Below, piece after piece: positions 12,105-22,641 of a DNA stretch of 64,000 bases. How positions within the stretch are numbered: position 1 is the first letter of the stretch; each line of letters begins with the position of its first letter. The DNA comes from Perkinsus marinus ATCC 50983. Taxonomy: Eukaryota > Perkinsozoa > Perkinsida > Perkinsidae. The stretch lies in assembly GCF_000006405.1 (NCBI RefSeq), contig NW_003210538.1, forward strand, positions 153,110 through 217,109, written 5' to 3'. Under the pieces are notes generated by a model. That model was not told where the DNA came from. It worked only from the letters and a program-made list of their open reading frames with translations, and ran no database searches. The translations under genes were made by a program, and so were the position numbers.

Positions 12105-15100
12105 CTACTGAGCAGCCCGAACCTCCGGCGCGGGAGGAATCGCCATACCATAAGCCCAGGCACGAGCACACGTAATGGCGTAGGCGAAGTCCTGCATGAA
12201 CATAGAGAGAGACATGTAAAACCTCACTTACCTGCACTATCAGGAGGCCCTTGTCCCCTTGGTCAAGATTGGCGAAAAGCGCCTCGTCATCACAGCCAAA
12301 TAGAGTATCAAGGGCGGCGTGCCCTCGTCCTGTAGGAGGTTTCGAGTGAACGCTTTATCGATGCAATACAACTCACCCCTGGGAGTCATTATCCAGTCTC
12401 GCTTCGTCGCAGCCGCCAACAGGCGTGCGAAATCAGAATACTTTACCTATACAAGTACACGGCGATCATTCTTCGGAGAAAAAACTGAATGCCCTACATA
12501 TCCTCGTCTGCGAGGATCGAAATAAGCCATGGCTTGTGCTGGACCACCGAAGAGGGAGTTCACCAATTGCCCGAAAGAGGCCAATGATACCTAAAGTGAC
12601 CTCAGCCCGCGGGACCTCCAGTCAACTGCCAATACCTCTCTCTGAGACCTTATACCCCGAGGGACCAAGCCCACGGGATGCACTTGTACTGACACTAAGC
12701 GGGGCTCGTGCTTTTTTCCCTCAGCAGTTGGAGGACGGCTTTCCACTGCCGGCTGTGGCACGCCACTTCTAACGGTTTTACTTCCGAACAAATTCGGCGA
12801 GGAGCTCGACGAGAATAGCGTTTGGGACGAAAGCCTCGTCATTTGCGTTAGAGGCGGAAGGCCAGGGGGAGGTCCTTGACTTTGGACATCCTTCGTTGGT
12901 AACTCGAGAGATCTGCTATTAAGCTTGGTTCCTGAGCACGATGATCGCGCTCTCACTCAACAAGCTATGACTTACTGTATCGCGAGGGCGGCCCGGCGTT
13001 CGACGCTGATGGTGGTACCAATAGTTCGCCACTTGTAGTCTTCGGATGCTCCTCTACTGGAGGATGTACAGACTGAGGTACTCCATCGAATAAGGTCGGC
13101 AACAGCCTTGAGATTGCCACGTCTGCCAAGACTGTGTGTGAGCTCGTCCTCTCAGGAGAGACTGCCATGTCGGTCCAACTGTTCGAGCGTGGCAACGCTT
13201 CGGGTCCTGCGAGGGGCTGCTCATGTGGAGACTGTGACGACGTGGTTTTCAGTGATAGTAACTAAGCCAATGTCGAGATGGACCACAACTTACAGCCACA
13301 GTAGAGATACCTCTCGCAAGTGCCTGTTCTCTTCCTCCAACGACGCCCTCAATGCCTTCAACTCCTCATTTTTCCTCATAAGATGCTTATACTCTGGCGA
13401 CTGTTGAGACGCTCTTCTGGCCGTCGGTGCGCTAACAGCCTGAACCACAGAGAATCGGCAACTCCTAAATGACCCGGGGAACAGACCGCAGCAGGAGGTT
13501 CCTTCCCACCCTCAGGCGACGATAGCACTATAGCTTGCGTCGTCCCCGTGACACTGTGTAGGAGCTGCATAGGAATACGCAAGTCCCTCTTTAGACGTTT
13601 GAGGATCTCACCGTTGATCTTCTGCGACGAGTATTGTTGGTAGCAGGCGTGTTGTCGATTGAACCCTTCAGTTGTTCGATCTCCTTGTTTAATGAGGCTC
13701 TGGTGGAGAACTCCGTTAATGTTCTGATAAAGACTTGACGAGGTTGCTCTACCATCAGATTTCTCACTTCACATCAGCCGGCTCGTCACTCCACGCATCC
13801 AATAAGCGACCCTCCATAGTGTTGAAGAAGCTACCAGTTCGGACCTCTGACGGTGTGAACCCGCGCTGCATGGCAAGGCGATGAGGCAATGATTCTCACC
13901 ATGACGTTCCACGGTATCCATCTGTACACGGTGATAGAGATCTCGCATCACGTCGAGTTGGTGACGGAACCTCTGGGCACTCCAATAACACAGGACCTGT
14001 GGGACTCTCAGTGGCAGCAGGCCGCCGCCCCTTCCACCGCCCCACCGTAGCATGGATGCCGTTGTCCTCTTCCTCAGAGTCGTGAAACTGGAGTAGCCGA
14101 ATAACGACCAAGTCCCGTGCTGGTGAGTTGTATACGTCCCAGATGAGTTCCACTTCGAACCTAGTCGCAGAAAGTCCCCCCTGGTCACGACATATGCAAT
14201 TGACCTCAAGTTCGCATCTGGCCGCAATTCGCTTGTCATATCGTTGGCCTCATCCACCAGAGGGCAGATGCTTCTAAGGACCTGATCGCTCAGGTACTCC
14301 CAGCGAGATCGGTCACAAGCGATACCACACCTCGAGAAACTCTTCCATCCGCTCCTCATCCAGCTTGTTCCTGACCTCCTCAATGTAGTAACGGAGCTCC
14401 TACAGTATGCAGTACTGCGGCTTGTCGTACTGAAACTCACCTGGAAGGCCTCACTGGAGTCATCGTGGATCATCTCCCTGGCGAAATCATCGAATCGAGC
14501 ACCTTGGGCATCAGCATTCTCAGTCTGAAAGAACCCAGTATGCTCGCTCGGTCCGCCACCGCCCGGCTGGCCTTATTCGCTTCTGGTGAGTTCGGGAGTA
14601 TGAAATTCATGCAGTGGACGCGGCCGAATATGACCCTGTCGAGGTGGCGTAAACGTCGTGGTGGGTCCTCAGGACGAAGGACCTGAGTCGAGCCCCATTT
14701 AAGGATCCCTTATAGTAGGAGGTCCACTTTGCCGTTGACGAGGACTCGGCCTCCCGCCTCGACCCCGCTGGCCGTTAGTGCTATGGTGAGCCTCTGATTG
14801 GCATGGTTGACCACTTGGCAAAGTGAAGAGGGCAGGCCGATACCCTTGAGGACCATTTGACACTCAGCAGAAGAGCTTCCTATAACAGTAACCTGACAAA
14901 GAGGGTCGACTTATGGACAATTCACCGCAGGGGGTCTTACAGTGTCGGGTTGGAAGTAGTAGATGAGAGAGGCCGACAGCATCGGGTCCTGTGACACATT
15001 GAGCATGTACGGTGTGTCATCACCAACACCGAACACGGCATTGATCTCAGATGAGGAGAGGCCTCTGTCAGCTAGGGCCGATTCACGCAGTCGCAACATT

Positions 15101-17172
15101 TCCTTGGACGCTGCCAGCTGAGAGGAAACTGGTATTTGGTTATAGTGGGCAGGAAGTGTTCAACCCACTTGGCTCGCGTGACTCCTCCTGAGGTCAGTCA
15201 CGAGCCGCTCTCTTTCCTGTAACTCTTCATTCAACATCGCCACCTCGGATGATAAGCTCTTAGACTCCTGCGACTGCAACTGGCGACGTAGGCTACCGAT
15301 CTGTCGAGGCAAATGGTACTTCGTCACGCGCTACGCAATTGTCACCTCTTGTTGCAAATCTTTGAGCAGCTGTTCGTTCCTGTCGATGTTGACCTTGGCG
15401 GGGACCCGTACCTCCTGCACGGCAGCAGCGAAGCGCAGAGTGGAAACGCTCTCGTCGAGCTCAGTTCTATCGGAACCACTACTGACCCAGCCAGGTGAGC
15501 TCCTCACCGTGATGGGCTTATGCAGGCTATCATAAAGGTCTTGGAGTTGCCCGCGAGAGAATCCTTAAGGAGGAAGGTCAGTTTAGAGGAGCGGAATGGA
15601 ATCCACGACGATGCAGCAGCATTATGCGAACCTTATTAAAAATGTTTGCTCCCTAGAGAAAGAACGACTAGATATCCCACCTTTGCTGGAGGCACCAGGG
15701 CCGCGCTCCGTCAGATGCTTTATGACCATACCCAGTGTACTCAAGCTCTGATTTATCGAGTTGGCCTCTCTGAATGGGCAGTAATGTTAACCTCAACTGC
15801 TGTGAGATTCCGAGGAATCTTACCTCAGTACAGAGCCCGTACTGTTGGTTTTCTGTTGTCTTTCACTGCCAGCTAGATCGATTAAATTAATGCATGAGCG
15901 CAGCTTAGGCCCGTCCTCTGACGGACGACACTGAGATGAACGACTTTAGCTTTCTGTAAGCTCTGGTGTAGAAGCCACCTCCAAGCGAATCCTGCAAACT
16001 GCGTGGCTACGACTCGAGTGCGGGTTCATGCAAGTGACCGACTCCGCCCGGCGTCTGCTACCAACTGACCAAGCGGTGAATCGCCTCAATCGGTTCTTCT
16101 CGTGAACGTACGCTGGAGTAGCTTTTCGAGTTCCACCGGAGTCTGCAGCAGAATCTCTGTGAGATCTCTGACGTAGACCCCCAAGCCCGGATGCTCCATA
16201 ACGGTGAGGTCTCGATTACTGAAGGAGACAAGAAAGGCCTTTTCGAGGCAGTTGCAGAAAGAGGCTACTCGTCTTCCACAGCCAGAAGATCTCTGAGGTG
16301 CTCGTTGTAGATCTCGAGATACGACATCCACACCCTCAGCTGAGAGAAGGAAAAATTCGAAACTTGCCCAGGACCAAAGATTCAAAACATGCCCAGGACC
16401 AAAGATTCAAAACATGCCCAGGACCAAAGATTCGAACTATGCTCCGGAACAAATACTCAAGAGCATGTCACCCAGGCAGGGCACCCTCAACGTTCACTCA
16501 GCATTATGTAACACATCAGTTGGTTTTTATACAACGATGACGTTTAGGGCTGGCGAGCTGTCGACACAAGTCTTGCATGGACACGGAACAGGATTCTCGG
16601 ACGAAGCAATTACATCACTCCCACCTACGTCTTTGACTGAGCTTTGCCCAGCAGTGAATAGGCTCTCACTGAGCCTAGGTATAATACCACGATACTCTCT
16701 CGAGTACTTAACAGGATCACCATGCATGGTATACGACTTGCCGGAGCCCGTCTGGCCATATGCGAACAGGCAGCCATTAAAGCCTCGTAGACCTATAAGC
16801 GATCGTCATCGCGCTGATCCGGGGTCAACTCTTACTGTTTTGAAGAATCCTGGTTCCAATATTTGAGAAGATGGCCTCCTGACTCGCCAAGGTGGCATTA
16901 GACAGCTCGCTGTTGTCAAAGACCTGGTGCACTGTAAAGCTTTTGACGCTACTGTGTCTGCCAGCCTTAGCCTGAACAGAGCCCCCCAATGCGTTTCCAA
17001 GCGACAACCAGGATCCGCCGCCTACTGCAATAACTATAGTATTATCTCCCTCTCGCCCGATGCAAGGCTCGCCCGGTTGGTTCCCTGGCCATGACCGGAT
17101 ACGTACGACGACACTGATGTTGCCGGCCTCGGCACTCTCCGATGTGGACTCGAGTACCTCAGCGTCAGACAT
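12105..17172 (-). CDS. Kinesin-3 family motor with FHA domain
   Basis: Kinesin-3 proteins carry membrane cargo toward microtubule plus ends. The ATG at 17172 ([10 protein letters not shown]) precedes [13 protein letters not shown]. The motor is spread over many exons: P-loop [19 protein letters not shown] (about 16760-16720), [14 protein letters not shown], switch [12 protein letters not shown], switch [39 protein letters not shown], and neck region [15 protein letters not shown]. Beyond the motor are coils, then an FHA-type block [20 protein letters not shown] with [17 protein letters not shown], and a kinesin-3 stalk block ([27 protein letters not shown]). These place it in kinesin-3 (KIF1/Unc-104). 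The tail has further coils ([20 protein letters not shown]) and a serine/proline-rich stretch. The stop is read at 12105-12107 after [16 protein letters not shown]. In the motor, the usual PYRDSKLT is [10 protein letters not shown]-terminal PH domain is possible but not clear; tail exon joins are uncertain. Confidence 0.87.
16362..16437. repeat. Three-copy 25-bp minisatellite in a kinesin intron
   Basis: Three head-to-tail copies of a unit containing TGCCCAGGACCAAAGATTCA. They lie between the exon encoding SYLEIYNEH and the exon encoding the P-loop, so they are intronic on the minus strand. Confidence 0.85.
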
Positions 17173-17352
17173 GTGGCGATGTTCAGAAATATAGTCGGGG
17201 CCACTGCAACTGATAACCCTCCCTGGCCGTAGAGATTGGAAACTCGGCAACTGTCGCGGTATTTGGTAAATCTACCGTGCTGTATCACATGTAAAGATGA
17301 GGCTGACAACTAAGTACATCAGGGAGGGCCAACCTCCGCTCGCACAGCGTGT

Positions 17353-19815
17353 TCATTCGGGTATCTCAAGACTAACTACAGGTCCTGGTGCCGGGCCGAG
17401 AGTCGCCGCGAGCATGCTGCGTTTGCTCCAGTCGAACGCGTCGGATTTGAAGCGTTCGAGTGGTAGGTCACGCGTTGCTGACGAACGACTCTTGCTGCAT
17501 TCCGTCGGTTTCAGCAGTGAACATCGGCTCGGCATCTGTCGATCTGATGAGCTCGAACGAACGCGTCTAGTCCTAGTCGGGCGCGGTGTCACGGTTTTCC
17601 ACCGAGACCAACCGCCACCACGAATGCTAGCAGCTGAGGGCCAAATGGTTTGCACCGGTTTCACAGGCTCCCGAGAGCGCGCCCTCGGCGATGATAACAG
17701 CTTCCGCAAGCTCTGCTCGGTCGTCTCTGGTCGCGGAACTCTCACTTTTGTCCGTGGACTTAGGTAGGATAGATCGATCTCCGTAGTCTCATTTCCAACC
17801 ATTGGATATCCCCGCGGCGGGTCCAAAGTTTGCCACCGAGGGGGCTTAGATGATAGTAGCGGCTTTGCTGGAGGTGTTCTCGCTGGCTCTTTCAAACGCG
17901 GGCTTCTAGTTCGGAGTAATTGCAACAGGCTCGGTTGGTCGTAGTAAACCGTTGATAAATTGCCTCTGATTTTATCGTAATCAAATGTGAGCATTTCTTC
18001 GTGCGCCTTACTCGCGTGCTTTCGTCTTACGCTCGCCTTACCCTCGTCCTTTCGTTCTTCGCTCGCTTCCCGCTTCTCGCGCTCAGGTTTCTGTGGGGGA
18101 TCGCCTGAGATCTTCAACAGTGGGATGGTTGGTAGCGGCTCTTTCGGCGGTGGAATCGCAGGAGGCGGCCGAGGACTGCCAGGGGGCAGCTCAAGACGCA
18201 TGCCGCTGTTCTTGAAGACACCAGAGAAATCTCTACCAGCTTGGACACCTTTCGTCAACTTTCGATAACCAAAGACACCTCTACGACTGAGTAGACCTCC
18301 TTGCAAGTCCTAACGGATAAGCAAATGCCTTCGATTAGTCGTTCGAAGACTACTTCACGGGGTATGCGGGTTTCCGCGTGGATTTTCTTCGGTGTACCAC
18401 GCAACTGGGTCCACAACTTGGCTGAATTCCGCAACATGAGGATGGCGACCTTAGCACGGGTCCAATGGGAGCCACTATCAATAGCGGCATCGATCTCGGC
18501 ATCACTGAGCGGTGACCTCCAACACACCAAAGGTCATACTTGTCCTTTACCTTTGTTGGATGTTCAACTTGGCCATCACGAATCGGCACCGACGGTGGCA
18601 TCGCTCCAGCTCCTTCTGGGCTTCTGACATTTGCCTCGAGTGATTTGCGACAGCCTGGCCGTATTTCGACTGAATGGACACAACAATGTTAACAAGCGAA
18701 CGATTCTATCCCACCTTGAACTCTGTGGACGCCTGTTGTATTGCCAACTCCACCATGCGTGCCGCATTCTCAGGGAGTTCAGATTCCGAATAACTTTCGA
18801 CCTTCACCGTGGATGTGTCCTCCACACTGCTAGTCGTCGTAGCCGTCCTAGCATAACAACAGCTAGACTGATTCCATCAATGAGGATATGAGTGTCAATA
18901 TCATAGCCAAGCCGGGCTGGCAAGCGACTCACTTAGTCGAATGAACTTCGCCCTTCCACGCAGCTGTCTTGGTAGTGATGTCCTCTTTCAGGTCAGTCAG
19001 TGTCTCGTCCTCGAAGGTGCTCCCGATGGCCTCTAGCTGCTCATGCAGTTTCTTGCTAGTTGCGGTAATCAGGTCACAAACCTAACAACAGCGCCTAGCC
19101 GCACAGAGCTGATGATACCACACCTCGGCCATTTTCGCATCGGGTACTTTACACTGCAGAGTCGATCCGGCGCCAACGGCAGGGACGGCGATCCTATTAA
19201 GAGTTCGATAAGAGTCATGACTCTCATTAGGGTGTACCCACCTCACTATCAAGCTGTGATCTACCGAAGGGGTCTCCATCATCTTTACGGAAACTCAGCT
19301 GGCTACTTTTTCGATTACTTACAAATTGACGAACACAGAATCGCGACATATGTTAAAGAGAAATACTCGCATTAGCATCACGCACACAATCGTTGGTAGC
19401 AGGACGGTTCCGTCCCAAGACCTCGGCATAAGTATAATACTCCTTAGATCGGTATCTTTGGGAAGTATGCCCACTCCGGCATCCCACTTGCCCTCGACAG
19501 TCGCGGAGTTCTTCAGGTGAAGATCTGTACAAGTCCAACTGAAACATAGTGTAGCTGTCCAAATAAGGAACAACCTTCCTTGTCTGAAGCATCCTGAAGG
19601 TAACAGTGTTCGACAGCTGAGTAGACGTAGTAGGGCCTCCATGGCAAATCAAAGTGATATCCAAGCGACACCAATGCAACCAACCACTGCTGTGCCGACC
19701 CGCTGGGCATGGAAGGGACGGCAGCCTTCTTACTCTTGAGAGACCAAATACTTGCCCGCTTCGTCGTCGATGTAATGAGCCAGGACGAACTGCTACGAAT
19801 CTCCGTCAATACCAT
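17353..19815 (-). CDS. Coiled and basic/proline-rich protein, unknown
   Basis: The last exon (about 18300-17353) is long and open. It encodes a proline-rich segment (PPGSPRPPPAIPPPKEPLP), a charged segment (KPEREKREASEERKDEGK) and an Arg/Ser/Pro-rich end, VVSLEIPE. Upstream exons join in frame across short introns. One reads ELPENAARMVELAIQQAS, then SKYGQAVANHSRQMSEAQKE, PLSDAEIDAAIDSGSHWTRA and KVAILMLRNSAKLW; a coil, KKLHEQLEAIGSTFEDETL, precedes these. The chain probably starts with MVLTEIRSSSSWLIT at 19815. The low-complexity basic tail suggests binding to an acidic partner such as microtubules or nucleic acid, but that is a guess. It ends about 180 bp before the kinesin start on the same strand, so it could in principle be an N-terminal part of the kinesin if an intron were missed; the in-frame stop at 17353 argues against this. 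Confidence 0.5.
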
Positions 19816-20481
19816 GAGCTAATTTCAGTGTCGATACCCCCCCCTCCTGGACCATTCCCAAGAGCTCACTCACCGAGCCGAGAAGAGCTAGCCTGCAATT
19901 GAGAAGAGCTCCGATGGGTGGGGTGTTAGAAGATACCTCCTTCCTCACCTGCTCAACATCTGGCCCTTATAGATGATATCCTGACGGTTCCGGTAAGGCG
20001 TGAATAGTAATAGTATTTTTACGGATGGACCAAGTCTGCCAACTCTCTCGCATGCCCACCAATTTCAGCTTACTCTTCCTATGCAGATACGACAGTTATC
20101 ACAGCAAAATACGATGAGAGCCGCTTTAACTAACGACACTGGTGGTAATGGAATTTTGGTTGTTCGAGCGGGGCTAGGCTACCGGAGGCTGGTTCACCGT
20201 TATTTGAAGGTGTACTATCGTTGCTGGTTGCCGATCGGCTGTGCATCCCCGCTCGTAGCTACCTCTAATAGATTGCCATAAAGGGTTATGGCAAATGACA
20301 ACCTGTCATTGACAAGGGTTGGAAATGGTTGGAAATGATGATAACAAAACGATTTTACACGTGTGAAAACGTCCAAATGGCAGAGGTTTTGACTCATCTT
20401 TAATCGTCGCGCTCAAACTCGTTTGGGAACGACCGAACTACAAACTGGGTGAGTTGTACCAGTTCATCCTATTTACTCTGA
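19816..20481. other. Divergent promoter interval
   Basis: Lies between the 5' ends of a minus-strand gene (19815) and a plus-strand gene (20482), so it probably carries both promoters. No motif is distinctive. A 93-residue frame at 20000-20281 shows no family signal. Confidence 0.45.
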
Positions 20482-21907
20482 ATGACCGATAAGACACCAG
20501 AATTCTTCCGTGTGCGTGTCAGCGATTTGGGCTCTCGAGAGAAGACTGAATTCGTCCGTTCCGCAGCGGACATCGTCTACGCCCAAACCCTGGCCGATCG
20601 GAGTAAGCAGTTCTCGAAGGCCTCCGAGGAGTTTACTGGGGCTATGAAGCAGATCTTGGACCGGCGGTTTGGGGAGGACTGGAATGTTTGCGTCGGGTTT
20701 AAGGTAATAAGCTCACTTTGAAGTAGTCGTCACTATTCTGAAAATTTGGCGATAATTTTGGTGGAACTGTATCCCACCACTTCTGGAATTGCTCCTGAAA
20801 TTACTTTTTCATGAACGACTCAGGTCACAGCGGCGGCCATGTCCGCATAAGAAAGTCAAATTTTACTTTGTGATTTTGTTTGCGGGCTGTTTATGCGTTT
20901 TGTTCATAGACAGTCGTTCATGTAACATAGTGAACTCCCCGAGAGCTCCTATAATCATTAATGTTGTGCATTGCTCTACATGGTTCGAGGCTGATCCTCG
21001 TCCTGAAAATCGGTCGCCAGAATCGTTATAGCTTCTACCTTAGCAAGGACGTATGAGACCTGTCTATTACTTCTCCAAAAATTGAGTCGGGAGCCCAGGC
21101 GCTGCAAGACTACTTCGCTAATTTCCCTCTCCCTGCGTCCATTTCTAACGTATAATATTTCGCGGAATAATTTACGCACGGTTTAAACCTGATAACTCCA
21201 TCGTCGTCAGTAGTAGTTATTAACAATCTCAGGCCGGCTACGCCCTCAAGTCCCGTAAGAAGGAGTCGGCTATCGTCCTCCGGAGCAAAACCAAGGATGC
21301 ATCACAGCTGCTAGTTGTATGCTGGCGGAGTCCAGCGTTCGAGATACTCGACCGTGAAGTGAGATTTGCCAGAAGAGTGGTACGTCAGGATTGGATTTCA
21401 CAGGTTGTCCGTCTGCAAGCCAGCAAACAGATCGAGGCCGAGGAGGGCATAGTCGCTGAAGTGAAGGGTGGTGACTCAAATAGAAAGGTGAAGATCTTGC
21501 AGCAACCCAAGGTCGTACCACGCCATTTCCAACACGGCTCGAAATCATGACCACCCTCCCAGGTCGACGATCCGACCTATAGTCCCGACACCGCGGTCGT
21601 CATCGAGGAGGTCACCAAGTTAGCTCAGTCAGATGAGCTCTGGCCTAGTGACAAGCAGGACCTAGCGATAACGATACGCCAGCACCTTGGTGCCCGTTTC
21701 GGTGAGGATAACACTCCTGAGGTTCGCCTGGAGTGCATTCTAGGTCCGTGCTGGCACGTGCTGACCAGCGATGGTGAGATTATGCTGCGTACGGCGGATA
21801 AGGGGGTTGATGCTAGCCTTACACTCCAAGTTGGCAAGACAAAGTACTTCTTATATGGTCTAGGATTCACATCCACTACTCTAAGGCATCAGCTCATATG
21901 TTGGTGA
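20482..21907 (+). CDS. Possible protein with two dynein light chain (LC8)-like domains
   Basis: Starts MTDKTPEFFRVRVSDLGSRE. The first domain reads VYAQTLADRSKQFSKASEEF, then MKQILDRRFGEDWNVCVGFK. Removing an intron gives AGYALKSRKKESAIVLR. This has the LC8 layout (helix, F/LD(K/R)(K/R)(Y/F), W..(C/I)VG..., GxxV, beta strand). After a coil, a second related unit appears: LAITIRQHLGARFGEDNTPE, LECILGPCWHVLTSDGEIML, TLQVGKTKYFLYGLG. Both units contain RFGED followed by a C-(V/I)-(L/G)-G strand, which supports an internal duplication. LC8-type proteins are hub subunits of dynein and other complexes. Identity is weak and based on pattern only. The 3' end (21907) runs into a family A repeat, so the last residues are uncertain. 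Confidence 0.38.
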
Positions 21908-22010
21908 CAATATGAAAATTCTAAGAAAATTTCGCAAAATTGTAATTGGTTCGTGTGCATTTCTACCAGCATTCGTACGTGAACTTCTTGTATGGTTAGT
22001 AAGGTTACCT
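21886..22010. mobile_element. MITE-like family A, partial copy
   Basis: Shares the words TGTTGGT, TATGAAAATT and AAATTTCGCAAAATT with the copies at 3014-3182 and 5574-5745. The ends are eroded. Confidence 0.45.
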
Positions 22011-22221
22011 TTGAGTATTATGTTCATGGTTCTAATTTTTAGGATTATTATTTTCCGTCACACCCAAGCGTCCACTGGTCTGCTGTCCTCCCTCACTCCC
22101 TCGACTTTGGCCGAGGCAATGCCGACCATTATGATGGTCTTGCTGGCACTGGTCTACATATACCATAGAGGAGTCTGCTCCAACCCTACGATTGCCGCAC
22201 TCCTACCAGATGTAAACCTCT

Positions 22222-22251
22222 AGGTCCCGGGTTCGATTCCCAGCGAGGGCA
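22222..22251 (+). tRNA. tRNA-like 3' end only (degenerate or split tRNA)
   Basis: A T-arm and 3' acceptor strand are present (GGTCCCGGGTTCGATTCC then CAGCGAGGGCA), followed by a T7 run that would terminate RNA polymerase III. No matching 5' acceptor strand (GCCCTCG) lies at the expected distance. TCCCTCG occurs about 150 bases upstream and would pair except at the first position, but the D-arm is not convincing. Best read as a tRNA remnant or a tRNA with an unrecognised insertion. Confidence 0.35.
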
Positions 22252-22641
22252 TTTTTTTCTAGGCCGCGCTTGCTTTGTGCCCTTCTGATGACGCCTGGTT
22301 CACCGGCGTACTCTATCAAGTTGCAGGCAGGTCTCAACTCTCCTATTCTATTATAACTATTGCTTCTCAGGCGCAGTATTCATCCTAAGTGTAGTACGGA
22401 AGGTTATGAAGGTCGTGGGCCAGGCCACAGGTCGCCGTCGAGAGCTTCACCAGATGAGAGAACACCAAGAGTAACTTGATCGGATCAACGTATCGAAATC
22501 TACACCCTTGTCTCCCTGGTTTCTCATCAAACGAGTATTGTGCTGTCAATGTAGTCGAGGTTAGTTGTATCCCGTCGAGGACGATTCTATCGTCACGATC
22601 AAAAGTCAACCGTCACTCTTCTAGTTGAGGTCATCTACCGA
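22252..22641. other. Intergenic interval, nothing recognised
   Basis: Sits between the tRNA-like sequence and the Mei2-like gene. Presumably it carries the Mei2-like promoter; no motif or frame stands out. Confidence 0.4.

Noticed and set aside
13769-14473. 234-residue continuous minus-strand frame as a separate gene
   Set aside because: Only part of it is in the kinesin-3 coding frame; exons in other frames over the same interval ([44 protein letters not shown]) show that it is a read-through of kinesin exons and introns.
17297-17767. 156-residue plus-strand frame overlapping the basic/proline-rich gene
   Set aside because: Lies opposite the long minus-strand exon, shows no domain, and the minus-strand frame has spliced upstream support.
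21912-22223. 103-residue plus-strand frame with hydrophobic segments
   Set aside because: It starts inside a family A repeat and ends in the tRNA-like sequence, so the membrane-like stretches are probably AT-rich repeat translated by chance.
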